Below, in pieces: positions 20,801-29,651 of a DNA stretch of 64,000 bases; positions within the stretch are counted from its first letter, which is position 1, and every line of letters begins with the position of its first letter. The translations under genes were made by a program, and so were the position numbers. The notes beneath the pieces were generated by a model. That model saw only the letters and a list, made by a program, of their open reading frames with translations. It had not been told where the DNA came from and made no database searches. This DNA comes from Hsuehochloa calcarea (taxonomy: Eukaryota > Streptophyta > Magnoliopsida > Poales > Poaceae), in assembly GCA_036346395.1 (NCBI GenBank), contig CM070615.1:5957534-6021533 (forward strand), written 5' to 3'.

Positions 20801-23685
20801 CCGATCCCGCTCGGGACCGGTAAACCGGTAACCGGCCGGTAACCGGCGGTTACCTGCCGGTTTTTTGAACTATGATCATACATGTCAACAGCCCATGGTT
20901 CACCAAGCAAGTTTCCACTAATAAGTAATAACAGACCACACAATTAAAACGAGCACCAGATTTGATCATGAATAACTAGATATCACAAGACAATAAGACG
21001 ATGAAAAATACACAACAATGTAAAAAGATACCTCACATCTTTATATAAATAGAAAACTGCAAAGCAGTCATAACTCATAAGAAAGTACATGTCTAATGAA
21101 GAGTTCTCATAACACACTAAGCTAGCTTGATTTATCTCTTAACAACGAAATTTGAGAGCGAAAACTGATGCTCCCAATCATATGCTCCCAAGAGTTGTGT
21201 ATTCAGACATTGTTGTAAGCAATCAGAATATGTAAGCATATGCTCCCAGCATATGTAAACTGGGAGCCAGAATATGCAAGACATCCATGTAAGCAGAGTA
21301 GCAGACAGCACTTCTGAATTCAGCAATCTGTACAACCATTCAAAGCATATGCTCCCAAGAGTTGTCACTTGTCACACACCTGAGCACCTGGCCTGAGTCA
21401 CACATTCAGACATTTAGATTCAGTAGAATTCAATCAATAGTAGAGTAGCAGCTGAGGGGGAGCTGCGGCACGAGGGGGAGCAGAGAAGGGAAGGGGGCAG
21501 AGCAGGCAGCAGCAGAGATTGAGGAGGAGTTGCGAGTTGCGACGCTACGGGGGAGTAGAGAAGGGAAGGGGGCAGAGCAGCAGAGATTGATGGGGAGCTG
21601 CGGCGCTAGGGGGAGTGGGAAGAGGGGAGGGCGGCAGCGTGAGGGTGGAGCATAGAAGGGGCATCGGAGGGGAGGGCGGCGGCGCGGGAGAAGATAGGGG
21701 AGAGGGGAAGGCAGCGGCGCGGGAGGGGGAGCAGAGAATGGAGCGTCATAGGGGAGGGCGGCGGCACGGGAGGGGGGGACCAGAGAGGAGCGAGAGTAGA
21801 GGAAGGGCGGTCGGGCGGGGCGTTTTGGAGTAGATTCGGAAGAGGCGGGCGAGCTCGATTCGATGGCGGGCGAATCAACAGACGGGCATCGGCGCTATTC
21901 TTTTATCTCCGGAGGCGGTGAGCTCTATTCGGTGGCGGAGATGGCGGGCGAGCTCGATCTCGGCGCTGGTCGGCGGGAGGCCAAACCCTAGCGCCATTTT
22001 CTAAAAAATAACGACACGGGACACGAATCAACAACGTATATATATATATATATATATATATAATTGTCGGGGCATCGGGCGCTATTCTTCTTATCTCCCG
22101 CCTCGGAGCCCGCCTCGCCTAGAGCTGCCACGCGCCGCCGAGGACCACCTTGGGTGGTCGTTCCGCCTAGCTCGCCGCCTCGAGGATGGGAGATAGGCGA
22201 ATGAATGGAAATCGCCACGTGTTCGAGAGCGACAAACGCGTGTCCGATCGTGTCCGACTGTCGCTCCTAGGCGTGTCAGTGTCCGACGCCTAGTCGGTGC
22301 CTAGTAGCGCCTTTTAGAACCTTGATACATATATAAGGAAATAGAAAGGAATTCCTATTCTAACAAGTTTCATATTTTTGTGGCATGGTTTTGCATTTAC
22401 TGTGCGCTGCTGTTGTGCCAGTTCTTGCATGATTACTTTATGACTTAAAGATGGAAGACTCTTGAAACCTGATTCTGAACTGTAGTAAGAACCTTTTGCT
22501 ATTCTTTGATAAAACTTTAAATCACAAGCGTCCTTGACCTAGTTTCCTGGTCTTGCCTTCTGATGATGGTACTTCAAAATTTATACTGGCATTTCAGATA
22601 AGTTAAATAAACACAGAGAAAAGCAAAAGAGGTTTTGAGCATGAAAGAGAGCCATTGGAGGCAAAAACACCGGTTTCCATTTGGAAGGTTTGGGTTTTTG
22701 CCTAATGGAGCCAAGTTTCCAATAAGTCATGCTGATTCTGACTTTCTGAGTAGTTTTGAAGGAGGTTGAAGAAAACAAATTGTTCGGTCATAATAGTTTA
22801 AAGAACTTGGCATTACTCAGGGTTAAGCCCAGCTTTTAGTAAACCAGGAGGATCCAGCCAAGTTCGATGTGGGTCTTGGTTTTGAAACCTTAACCAGCCT
22901 GGAACTTCTTCTGTTAACCACCTGGAAATTGGAACCTATGGTCCTCCAGGAACTGGTTCCTAAATGAGTTGCAAAGAGTCGTTTGGCCCCCTTTCATATT
23001 TACCTTCTTGAAATTTATACATGTAATCCAGGGCTGAAAAATAATGACAATTGAACTTTGAGTGCACCTTTTTTTCCCGGCCGGTGACCGGGATTTCCCC
23101 CGGGAATGGTTTTTGGATCCCTACCAGTGACATACTAGGTGATATTCAATGTTGATTTTTATTATTCTCACTCTTATTGTCTGCCATAACACTCATTTGC
23201 AGTTAAAGAGATTGGAGTTGAAGTTGAAGCAATTTGCAGAGGTGGAGACCTTGCTTTTGAAGGAAAGCGAGCAGGTTGAGAGGATCAGGCAGGGGCTGTC
23301 AGCTCAGCGTGTAAGGATCATGTCAGCTCGGTTAGCTTCCACCGGAGGCACTCTACCTGGAGGCAGCAGCACCATGGCATCAAATTCAATGAATCAAGGC
23401 AACCCTCGACCGCCAGGAATGCCAGGCTCGATGCCTCAGGCCAGCATGCCAGCGTTATACGCCAATAACATGCAGGGGCATCCGGCCCAGATGGCTTTCT
23501 TGCAGCAGCAGCAGCGGCAGCAGATGCTCTCGTTCGGGCCTCGCTTGCCGCTCTCAGCAATCCACCCTGGCTCAACCTCGTCGGCACCCAATGTCATGTT
23601 CAACCCTGGCATGCCCAATTCGGCCACTCCTAATCATCATGCAATGATGAGACCGCCTTCTGGGAACAATTCGAGTGTAGGTTAA
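8890..23685 (+). CDS. SWI3C: SWI/SNF chromatin-remodelling subunit SWI3C-like, 3' half (six exons)
   Basis: Exons: 8890-9244, 9362-9435, 10265-10353, 10552-10604, 10700-10842 and 23203-23685. All junctions are GT-AG and the frame stays open to a TAA, giving about 398 codons. In order the product shows the end of a ZZ-like zinc finger (CSDCFHDARFVTGHSSLDF), a SANT domain (SWTDQETLLLLEGIEKY through KAQCIHHFIRLP, 9007-9140), a SWIRM-associated segment (NPVMSLVAFLASAVGPRVAA), a coiled coil and a Met/Pro/Gln-rich tail. SWI3 proteins form the core of plant SWI/SNF nucleosome-remodelling complexes in the nucleus. SWI3C-type proteins are about 780-810 residues long, so the N-terminal SWIRM half is outside the window. 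SWI3C is preferred to other SWI3 classes because of the ZZ-SANT order and the tail; this is from family knowledge. The last intron (10843-23202) is 12.4 kb because of nested transposons, yet its splice sites are intact. Confidence 0.88.
9436..10264. other. SWI3C intron, ordinary sequence
   Basis: An 829-bp AT-rich intron between the second and third visible exons, with GTGAGT donor and TTTCGCAG acceptor. I see no mobile element or RNA gene in it. Confidence 0.7.
10909..11054 (-). repeat. 3' LTR of the intronic copia
   Basis: The 146-bp LTR has TG...CA ends. Compared with the right LTR it contains about 20 extra bases of an internal duplication around ATATAAGAAAATAC. The AGTTT target duplication precedes it. 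Confidence 0.88.
11055..11066 (-). promoter_or_regulatory. Polypurine tract of the intronic copia
   Basis: On the minus strand, TTTGAGGGGGG directly precedes the 3' LTR. This is the expected place and composition for the plus-strand primer. Confidence 0.75.
11434..13744 (-). pseudogene. Copia integrase-reverse transcriptase-RNase H remnant
   Basis: From 13744 downward the minus strand has an integrase core (VHSNVWGPTPIISKGG, VIFIDDYSRFTWVFP, about 13600-13490) and then FLDYSSEHKGYHCYDP (about 13010-12960). Reverse transcriptase follows, with FLYIDDMLITGDD carrying the YxDD active-site motif (about 11975-11935). RNase H comes last, with WASDPSDGRSFSAY (about 11510-11465). The domain order IN-RT-RH is diagnostic of Ty1-copia. 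Frameshifts and stops separate the segments, so it is not translatable as one polyprotein. Confidence 0.8.
13750..15240 (-). pseudogene. Copia Gag-protease remnant of the intronic element
   Basis: This is collinear with 5740-7010. The zinc knuckle region CNYCKTLGTTIRVVRC (about 14405-14355) has lost its GH pair through a frameshift relative to the 6232 copy. The Gag start MASFPS lies at about 15233. Several stops are present. The region is useful mainly because it supplies the paralogous empty site for the MITE at 4946. Confidence 0.65.
15735..15839 (-). repeat. Primer-binding site and first part of the split 5' LTR
   Basis: The PBS (minus strand ATGGTATCAGTGC) abuts the LTR start TGTTATGAATATTGTG at 15747. 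The LTR stops at 15839, where a hAT element has inserted. It resumes at 22333 and ends at 22365. Confidence 0.85.
17062..20040 (-). pseudogene. hAT transposase pseudogene (BED zinc finger, DUF659)
   Basis: In the minus-strand direction there is a BED-type zinc finger, WKCRYCNLTKSGGGVTRLKQ (about 20010-19950). An acidic/basic coiled region (RMEEAARELRARGPSYEDAF, about 19820-19770) and a Gly/Ser repeat linker (about 19680-19600) follow. Next is the DUF659 segment with PTLVWRPCAADTVNLMLKDI (about 19015-18960). Farther down (17676-17062) lies a long but unassigned frame where the hAT dimerisation region would be expected. hAT transposases cut and paste elements with CA-ended terminal repeats. Frameshifts and stops interrupt this one. 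Confidence 0.72.
20198..20420. repeat. Short tandem and interspersed repeats inside the hAT
   Basis: A segment of about 40 bp (GGATAGCATTCTGT...) occurs at about 20198 and again near 20280. A different unit of about 41 bp, beginning CCACTAGTAATCCAAATGTG, is repeated head to tail at 20343 and 20384 with near identity. They are non-coding and probably arose by replication slippage in the hAT 5' region. Confidence 0.7.
21430..21840. repeat. Purine-rich minisatellite in the outer hAT
   Basis: G/A-rich repeats are built on GAGAAGGGAAGGGGGCAGAG and GGGGAGCTGCGGCGC. Two units of about 80 bp (21475-21610) are clearly related. Open frames on both strands are by-products of composition. Confidence 0.6.
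22037..22062. repeat. (TA)n microsatellite
   Basis: Thirteen uninterrupted TA dinucleotides inside the outer hAT. Confidence 0.95.
22371..23202. other. Remaining native part of the expanded SWI3C intron
   Basis: About 830 bp of unique-looking intron sequence after the transposon nest. It ends in the acceptor CTCATTTGCAG at 23202. A small GC dyad cluster (CCCGGCCGGTGACCGGG, about 23079) may be the scar of another element. No other feature is seen. Confidence 0.6.
23203..23685 (+). CDS. SWI3C: Terminal coding exon of SWI3C
   Basis: This is the last and largest visible exon. It begins in frame with LKRLELKLKQFAEVETLLLK, which completes the coiled coil started by EREIQRLTATIINHQ in the exon ending at 10842. 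The tail is rich in Met, Pro, Ala, Asn and Gln (a QQQQRQQ run near 23505). The stop TAA is at 23683-23685. Both halves of the coiled coil match without frame change, so correct splicing across 12.4 kb would restore the protein. In other plants this region takes part in SWI3 dimerisation; that is family knowledge. Confidence 0.88.
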   Translation, partial: LKRLELKLKQFAEVETLLLKESEQVERIRQGLSAQRVRIMSARLASTGGTLPGGSSTMASNSMNQGNPRPPGMPGSMPQASMPALYANNMQGHPAQMAFLQQQQRQQMLSFGPRLPLSAIHPGSTSSAPNVMFNPGMPNSATPNHHAMMRPPSGNNSSVG

Positions 23686-24260
23686 GGGGACATTTTCTCG
23701 CCTCGTAGTTTTCTGGGTTGCAGCTCTAATTCGTTATCGTCAACCATTGTAATTCAATCGCACAATAACACGTAGAAGTATTTAGTCATTAGGTTTTCCA
23801 TTCTAGTTTTTGCCTTTTTGGGTTGCTCGTCCCAAAACTCTCCATTGTCTGGTAAGACTGATATTCCTATTGGCTAGGTAAGGTTGCGTATAGAGAAGGA
23901 AGAGTTCCATCCTGATGCAAGTAATTATTGCTCCTAACTGCTACTAGAAAGTGATGGAGATTGATTTCACCAGTATTCTTTACCTGGAACTGTGGTTTAT
24001 ATTCTTGGAAATCTTGCCGTGCCTGTATATTATATTCTACCATTGTTTTTTTAAAGAATGTACATCATAACTGAGACAGACTTAGCTTGCGGCTTGCCAT
24101 GGGCATTCTACGTGCAGAAGCTGATTAGAAAACGCGCAAACGTTTCTTATGCAGACAAGGTTACAGCTCTCGAAACATCTGGGCAGACTAGCTGGGCAGC
24201 AGGCATGCCTGCGTGCTCACACGTGTCACTGAATCCTGGGAAGACACTTCTGAATCGATT
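23686..24260. other. SWI3C 3' UTR and short intergenic stretch
   Basis: T-rich sequence typical of a plant 3' UTR follows the stop codon. No reliable gene is present. An open frame at 24058-24267 runs into the MULE flank and shows no family motif. Confidence 0.55.
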
Positions 24261-24269
24261 ATCTTAAAT

Positions 24270-24475
24270 GATATTATTTTTTTTTCAAAAAATTACAAAA
24301 CTAAATAGTTGCCTCAAAAAATTACAAATCTAGGTCTATGTCGTCAGTTGAACTAACGACAAGTAAACATTGTTTCTGTCGACAGTTGAACTGACGATAG
24401 AAAACCGTATGATCCTGTCGTCAGATGAACTAGTGACAGTGATCCATCTATAAAAATCTCAAAAAATCAATCCAA
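24270..24475 (+). repeat. Left TIR of the MULE with dyad repeats
   Basis: The terminal AT-rich segment is followed by three spaced copies of a dyad of the form GTCGTCAGTTGAACTAACGAC (about 24340, 24378 and 24417), separated by about 38-39 bp. The right TIR has the same motif. Repeated subterminal motifs in MULE ends are usual binding sites for transposase; for this element that is inference. Confidence 0.75.
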
Positions 24476-25322
24476 ATTGCATTTTAATTTTAGAAAAAAA
24501 TAGAAGAGAGGAGAGAGAGAGAAGAAAGGTAGTGAAGCTCTGCCAGTTCGTATCGGAGGAGAGAGAGAGACTGAGCATCTGATCCGATCGGCCATCTTGT
24601 AGGTACAAGTTTTTACAACTTTGTACATTATGTTAAAACCTTGTTGGTTAGGGAAAAAATAGCGACATAGAATTCAATAGATTAGATAATTTTAGTCAAA
24701 TTATGTAGTATATCATTTGAGCTGTGTATAGTCTAGTTCATTGTGCACATATTATGAATGTTCCAGCACTCGAACGATTTTGGATAAATATGCAGAAATA
24801 GGAAGACGCCTATTGCAAATCTGTAAAAATTATAGAGTAACTAAGTAGGGTAGGTAGAGCGTAATAAAAATAATCTCAGCTTTATTTAGCTTCCCATTAG
24901 TATGCGATAATTCTATTGTTAATGCCAAAAATTAATTTTAAATTAGGAAAATAGCATGACACATAGGAAAGTAGTAAAGAAAATCCGGAGTTGCCACGTA
25001 AGCTATGTATAGATGAACGATAAAATTATGAACTTTGTTTATTGTTTTTATTTGCACACTGTTAGTATTTTAAAATTATGTTGAAATTAGAAGACCCTAT
25101 TACAATTATGTAAAAATTGATGAGTAGCTTTGTACGGTAGGTAAACCTGAATCGAAATGGTCCCAGCTTAAATTTGGTTTACATTTGTGTGCGGTATTAT
25201 GTTAATGCCAAAAATTATTTTTAAAGTAGGAAAATAGTAACATTCCTATAAAAAATATGTAAAAACTACATAGTAGGTTAGTGGGGTTTGTGTAGCTTAA
25301 CTAAAATAATCCTAACTTAAAT
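24476..25322. other. MULE 5' non-coding region before the PMD gene
   Basis: A GA-repeat tract (24505-24570) is followed by AT-rich sequence with two related blocks (about 24820-24960 and 25080-25230) sharing GTAGGTA and TGCCAAAAATTA motifs. It probably holds the PMD promoter and leader. No coding region is recognised. Confidence 0.45.
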
Positions 25323-26869
25323 TTGGTTTCTATTTATGGCTGTATTTATTTTGTTAATGCTGCTTCTTATTACCTTATGTACATGCTTCGTAGTCATTAC
25401 AATGTACGCACTGAATTTTCAAGAATAGCAGATCTAGGACACGCTGCGCAGTGGCCATACAAGTTGCTTGACCTGGTGATTGGCGCGCATCACCATAACC
25501 GCCTCAGTACCATCCTCCCCCAGGAGGGGAGGCAGCAATTGAGCTTGGTGTGTTGCGGCTGCGTGCGCCGATAAGGGCGTGGAGGGTAGACCCACGCTGG
25601 GTTCCAAGGTACGTGCTTTTGTGATTTTCGTGTGCTCATTTGCAGCCTTACTACTTTGGGTAGACTAACATTTGTTCTTAACCTTGCCCGATGTAGATTG
25701 AGAGCGGCATGCCTCCTTCCACAGGCGAGGATGGTTGAGGTGACGTGGGAGGACGACCAGGATCACACAGGCGGTCCTTGGCGTACGTCGATCGCTTTTC
25801 ATACGACCGGTGCCTATTGACGGCACTGGTTGACTGTTGGAGACTTGAGATGCATACATTTCATCTTCCGTACGGGCAGATGGCGCCGACCCTTCAGGAC
25901 GTCACCTTCCTGACTAGGTTGCCCTGCGTTGGCTTCCCTCTTGCGGTGTACGACATCCCGACCACATGGCACACAGAGTTACTAGCAAGGTTCCAGGATG
26001 TGCTGTCGCCGGGCAGCGGTTACCGGGAGTTCAGCAGCACCCACGGATCGATGGTGAGGTGGATCTACCAGTTCTAAGCAAGTCTTCGTAACTATTGTCC
26101 TCTCGCATCAATTCATTTGTGAACTTTGCTGACGTACATGTCTTCTTGCAGCTCGAGCATATGGTGGAGGATGCAGGCGACAACATTGTTATGAGGCACT
26201 TCGAGGCCTACCTTCTGTGGTTGTTTGGGTGGATTATGTTCTTGGGGTTCCACGGCGATAGCGTCGACAAGCACTACATCCAGTATGCACGTGAGCTGGC
26301 GGACTGGCCGGTGGTGGAGATCCAGCCCTATGCCCGGGGTCCGGCCGTGCTGTGTGTGACATACCACGCACTGTGTGACGCGTGCCACCAGGTTTATGAC
26401 AGCTCCATCCTCTTTGGATGCCCGCTACTTCTGCAGCTGTGGTCCTTTAAGCGCTTCCAGATCGGACAACCACAGCTGGACTTGGGAGCGTACACTGTAA
26501 GCTTATAGGCCGAGGACGACGACGTGGACCAGCTGACCATGGGCATGATGTGGTGCCGTCAATGGGTTAGTTTCATGAACATTTATTATTTTTTTGTAAT
26601 GTAATCACAATTTCGTGTGCTAAGTTTTCGTTGTTCTATTCCACAGGTCACCTACAAGCCGATCACTACGCACGCGTCCTACCCAGAATACGTTGCAATG
26701 TTCGATCAGCTGATGAATGACTATGTCATCTAGACACCGTACACTCAGGAGAGGGTGTACGTGTGCGCCTGAAGGACTGTAGAGCATGTGCGCGCGAGAC
26801 TACATTTACTGGTACACACAGAGGGCCTTGGTGCATGAAGTTTTTGTGGAGTGCCAGGTGTAGCGGGTC
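25323..26869 (+). pseudogene. Plant mobile domain (PMD) gene, 5' part
   Basis: Exon-like blocks: 25381-25574 (YKLLDLVIGAHHHNRLS), 25695-25820, 25768-26077, 26149-26508 and 26647-26869. The clearest motif, FHLPYGQMAPTLQDVTFLTR at about 25860-25920, is the hallmark start of the plant mobile domain (aminotransferase-like PMD, DUF1723). A continuation with YLLWLFGWIMFLG is near 26210. Introns are suggested by CTTGCAG (26150) and CCACAG (26646) acceptors. In-frame stops occur after about 26730. PMD proteins such as MAIN/MAIL1 act in silencing in Arabidopsis, and related genes occur in transposons. The gene is split at 26875 by an LTR element and resumes at 37717. Confidence 0.72.
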
Positions 26870-27234
26870 ATGCATGAAAGATCTAGACCCGCCATTATGA
26901 GTTAATGGATTGTTTTGGTGATTAATGACAAATCCAAATATGAGACTAACTCTTTTATCAAGTATTATCTTTGTGTAGTCTCATTTGGATATAAAGGTGA
27001 AACACAACGAGGTATGCAATCGACATCTCAATTTATATAATGTTGCATTTCTCGGATCCAGAATATAGGATTGAACTCAACCTTAAGTTAAACTTGAATA
27101 TGTGCATATGACCTCATTACACATTTGTGTATGCACACATTTAGGGGGAGTTTTATCCTATACTTTGTGGTTTCATTAGTATTGATCCATATTCCATTTT
27201 CCATATATACTAAGGATCTTTACGTTGAAACAAA

Positions 27235-27360
27235 ACCTTTGAGTATACAAAACTTGTGTAGTTCGTATATACTCATGTTATGAGTATATAGAACTTGTGT
27301 AGTTCTTGTATACTCATGTTAGAGTATATATAACTTGTGTAGTTTATATACTCAATTGTT
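27235..27360 (+). repeat. Dyad array A: TATACTC / GAGTATA
   Basis: Three units of about 45 bp, each with GAGTATA, then AACTTGTGTAGTT, then TATACTC. Each unit can pair its outer heptamers. The same array recurs in the 3' LTR at 35365-35490. Confidence 0.75.
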
Positions 27361-27549
27361 CTCTCATTTATCATCATTAAATTTATGAGAATTTAAGTGG
27401 TTATCATCAATTACCAAATAGGGAAAGATTGAGGTATCTTGTCCCACCATTATGAGTTAATGGTATGATGTGGTAATTAATGATGATCACATTGTGGAAC
27501 TAACTTTTCCATGAGTTGGATATATAGGTTATGTTCCAGGTGATGAAGA

Positions 27550-27870
27550 CTTGGGATGATCATGAGTTGATCATCAAGTCAAGAGCTTAGTGTATATGAT
27601 GCATCATGAGTTGATGCTTATCAAGAAGAAATGATCATGAGTTGATCATCAAGACAAGAGAAGACCAATCATCATGTGTTGATGGAGGTCAAGTGAAGGA
27701 ATGCATCATGCGTTGATGCATGTGAAGAATCGGGATGAAGAAATCATCATGTGTTGATGATGATCAAGACAATATCCCGGAGTGAAGAAATCATCATGTG
27801 TTGATGATGATCAAGACAATATCCCGAAGTGAAGAAATCATCATGAGTTGATGATTGTCAAAGTCAAGGA
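27550..27870 (+). repeat. Hairpin array B: TCATGNGTTGA core with co-varying arms
   Basis: Eight units share the core ATCATGNGTTGAT. The flanking bases differ between units but remain complementary within each unit. Examples are GATCA/TGATC (27559, 27632), GCATCA/TGATGC (27600, 27704) and ATCATCA/TGATGAT (27743, 27790). Each unit ends in a variant of CAAG. The array recurs at 35680-35990 in the other LTR. Confidence 0.8.
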
Positions 27871-28109
27871 CCTGGACTTAAAGTGTTGATGTGCGTCATC
27901 AATCTTCAAGAAGATGCAAGGCAAAGGTATGACTAGCTAGGGCTAAGGATGTGTTCCTAGTCTTTTACCGGTCTCGGTGTTTGGTTGATAAACCGGATTG
28001 CTAGTATAGGTTTGCCGTACTATTAAGAGGGATCTTGACTAGTAGTTTGAGTTAGTCATGTGTTGATAGCTCATTATATTTGCTCTAGCTCATCTATGCA
28101 TGGAGCTAT

Positions 28110-28335
28110 TATTTGCGAATGTGTTTTGCAAATAGCCGATGCTCATGCATTCAACCCTTGTAGCATGTGACTTAAGTTTGCAAATGCGTTTTGCAAATGG
28201 TGTAAGTCCATGTACCTTTTCCTTGTGGTATGATTCCAAAAGTTGGCAAATGTGTTTTGCAACTTGTTGGGAATCTTGCTTGTGACCCTTGTTGGCATGG
28301 CTTGTCAATTAGCAAATGTGTTTTGCAATTGAAGT
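28110..28335 (+). repeat. Hairpin array C: GCAAATGTGTTTTGC core
   Basis: Four spaced units share a core close to GCAAATGTGTTTTGC. Their outer arms differ and pair: ATTTGC/GCAAAT (about 28111), TTTGCAAA (about 28178), AAGTTG/CAACTT (about 28239) and CAATT/AATTG (about 28305). The same series lies at 36230-36455 in the 3' LTR. Confidence 0.75.
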
Positions 28336-28364
28336 TGTTGAAAAAGCCATTTCGATTTACATCG

Positions 28365-28765
28365 GAAAATCGGAAGTTCGGGCTCTTCTGCGTGAAGTTC
28401 CGCACCGGACGGTCCGATTTTCCGCGGCTTGATTTTTCCGAGAGCGGCGGTTTAGGGACTTAGCCGATTTTCCAAGTGCGGAAGTTCGGCGTGTTAATAG
28501 CGGAACTTCCGATTAATCGGATGCTCAAAATCCGCGGTTGGTTTTTCGAGAGAAGCACCATTTTGGGGACTTAGCCAAAATTCAATGTGCGGTAGTTCCG
28601 CTATGTGTTGAGCGGAACTTCCAAGAATCGAACTTCCGATATTTAGTTGGCGGTAGTTCCGCACTAAAAATCAAGCGGCTAGTTTCTCGTCGACATAGCC
28701 GTTGCGGTGCCTTTTCTCTCTCTCGCGGTAGTTCCGCCTTTGTGCGGCGGAACTTCCGATTGTCT
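28365..28765 (+). repeat. Dyad array D: CGGAASTTCCG palindromes
   Basis: Many copies of GCGGAAGTTCCGC, GCGGTAGTTCCGC or TCGGAACTTCCGA are spread over 400 bp. They recur in the 3' LTR (36485-36885) and in two blocks of the interior (about 32040-32230 and 32635-32715). The outermost base pair alternates between G-C and T-A. Confidence 0.8.
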
Positions 28766-29596
28766 GATTTTTCAGGGTTTGTCTCCCAACGGCTAGTTTT
28801 TGTGTGTGGGCTATATATAGCCACCTTGGCCGTTGGGGAGGTTGCTTGTAGTTGCTAAGAACTATTGTGAACTCTTTGTGAGCCTCTTGAGCTAAGAGCA
28901 AACCTCTATTCTCTTTTGTGCATGTGTTGCACTTGGTGAGATTAGAGAGTAAACCCTAAGTGCATGTGTTGCCTTAGGTAGTGGATTGTGTATCCACGTG
29001 GCGTTGACACTTGATTAGTTCAAGTGAAAGTTTGGATTTGTTACTCTTGGTGTTTGCCGACACCTAGACGGCGTGGAGGCGTCGTGCTCGGTGACCTTCT
29101 CAAGAAGCTTGTGAGAAGGCCCGACGGTTGTGAGTGGTTTGGTGCTCGCCATCTCCGGAGTGGAGGAAGAGCAACCATAGTTGAGCGAGGTGTTGGTTCG
29201 GTTTGGAACCGGTCCAAGTGTTGGACTTACCTCGGAGGTGTGTGCTCATTTGAGGAGCCGGTCCAACGCGGGTTGGGCTTACCTCAACGTGGATTAGGGG
29301 AGACCGGCAAGTCTCCGAACACCACGGTAAAACATAATCGTGTCATCTTGTGTTTACTTGTGCTTTACTTTGAGCAATTTACATTCTTGCTTTAATTGCT
29401 TATATATCTTGTATGATTGCTCTTATTGTATTATGTTCATATTGTCGGTGCACTTAGTTGAGCCTAGTTGATTTAGGTTTTAATTGTGCAAAACCCATTC
29501 GCCATTAGCTTCCGCATTTATATATTGGTTTAGCCCGATAAAGTTTTTAAAACCGCCTATTCACCCCCCTCTAGTCGGCCACCTCGATCTTACAAG

Positions 29597-29610
29597 TGGT
29601 ATCAGAGCTT
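29597..29610 (+). promoter_or_regulatory. Primer-binding site (tRNA-iMet type)
   Basis: TGGTATCAGAGCTT lies two bases after the 5' LTR end. It is the standard plant initiator-Met-tRNA primer complement. Confidence 0.92.
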
Positions 29611-29651
29611 GGTCTCTCATTTATTAGACTTAACCGTCTAGAGAGTAAAGG

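Larger units (their letters stand above)
16487..20874 (-). mobile_element. Transposase-bearing hAT element nested in the first hAT
   Basis: A perfect 8-bp duplication, ATCATACA, flanks it (16479-16486 and 20875-20882). The left end is CATGGATCGAAA and the right end, reverse-complemented, is CATAGTTCAAAA, matching at 9 of 12 positions. Near each end are clusters of CCGG-containing dyads such as CCGGCCGGTAACCGG (16610-16640 and 20820-20850). The minus strand carries a hAT transposase pseudogene. The fragment at 1-4147 belongs to the same family. Confidence 0.82.
15840..22324. mobile_element. hAT-like element with CAAGGTTC ends, inserted in the copia LTR
   Basis: The termini are CAAGGTTCAAGAAAGCG on the left and, as reverse complement, CAAGGTTCTAAAAGGCGC on the right. 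An 8-bp flanking duplication with one mismatch is present (ATGCATAT 15832-15839, ATACATAT 22325-22332). An 8-bp duplication with CA-starting ends is characteristic of the hAT superfamily. Both subterminal regions are rich in CTAGGCG motifs. Without the second hAT nested at 16487-20874 this element is about 2.1 kb. I see no transposase of its own, so it looks non-autonomous. Confidence 0.82.
10909..22365 (-). mobile_element. Short-LTR Ty1-copia retrotransposon in the SWI3C intron
   Basis: Its left LTR is 10909-11054. Its right LTR is 15747-15839 plus 22333-22365, split by a hAT element. The ends are TGTTATGAAT and TTCTAACA. The host duplication AGTTT is perfect at 10904-10908 and 22366-22370. 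The minus-strand interior (11055-15746, about 4.7 kb) has gag, protease, integrase, reverse transcriptase and RNase H remnants in Ty1-copia order. The very short LTR (126-146 bp) suggests the Ale/Retrofit-like group; that is inference. Many stops show it is inactive. It is antisense to SWI3C. Confidence 0.9.
26875..29594 (+). repeat. 5' LTR of the 26875-37711 element
   Basis: It consists of successive short-repeat arrays, described as separate entries: TATACTC dyads, TCATG-GTTGA hairpins, TTTGC-GCAAA hairpins and CGGAA-TTCCG dyads. A TATA-like sequence, GGGCTATATATAGCC (about 28808), near the 3' third may position the transcription start. The LTR ends at the TACA before the PBS. Confidence 0.9.

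Noticed and set aside
24058..24267. 69-codon ORF downstream of SWI3C
   Set aside because: No motif, no splice or promoter context, and it runs up to the MULE flank. It is likely chance in the 3' region.
27550..27870. Possible CRISPR-like array (eight similar units)
   Set aside because: The units are unequal in spacing and sequence, the intervals are not unique spacers, and the array is inside a plant LTR. It is a hairpin repeat array.
28538..28858. 106-codon plus-strand frame in the LTR
   Set aside because: It overlaps the CGGAASTTCCG array and the TATA-like region; it is not preserved as an intact frame in the other LTR.
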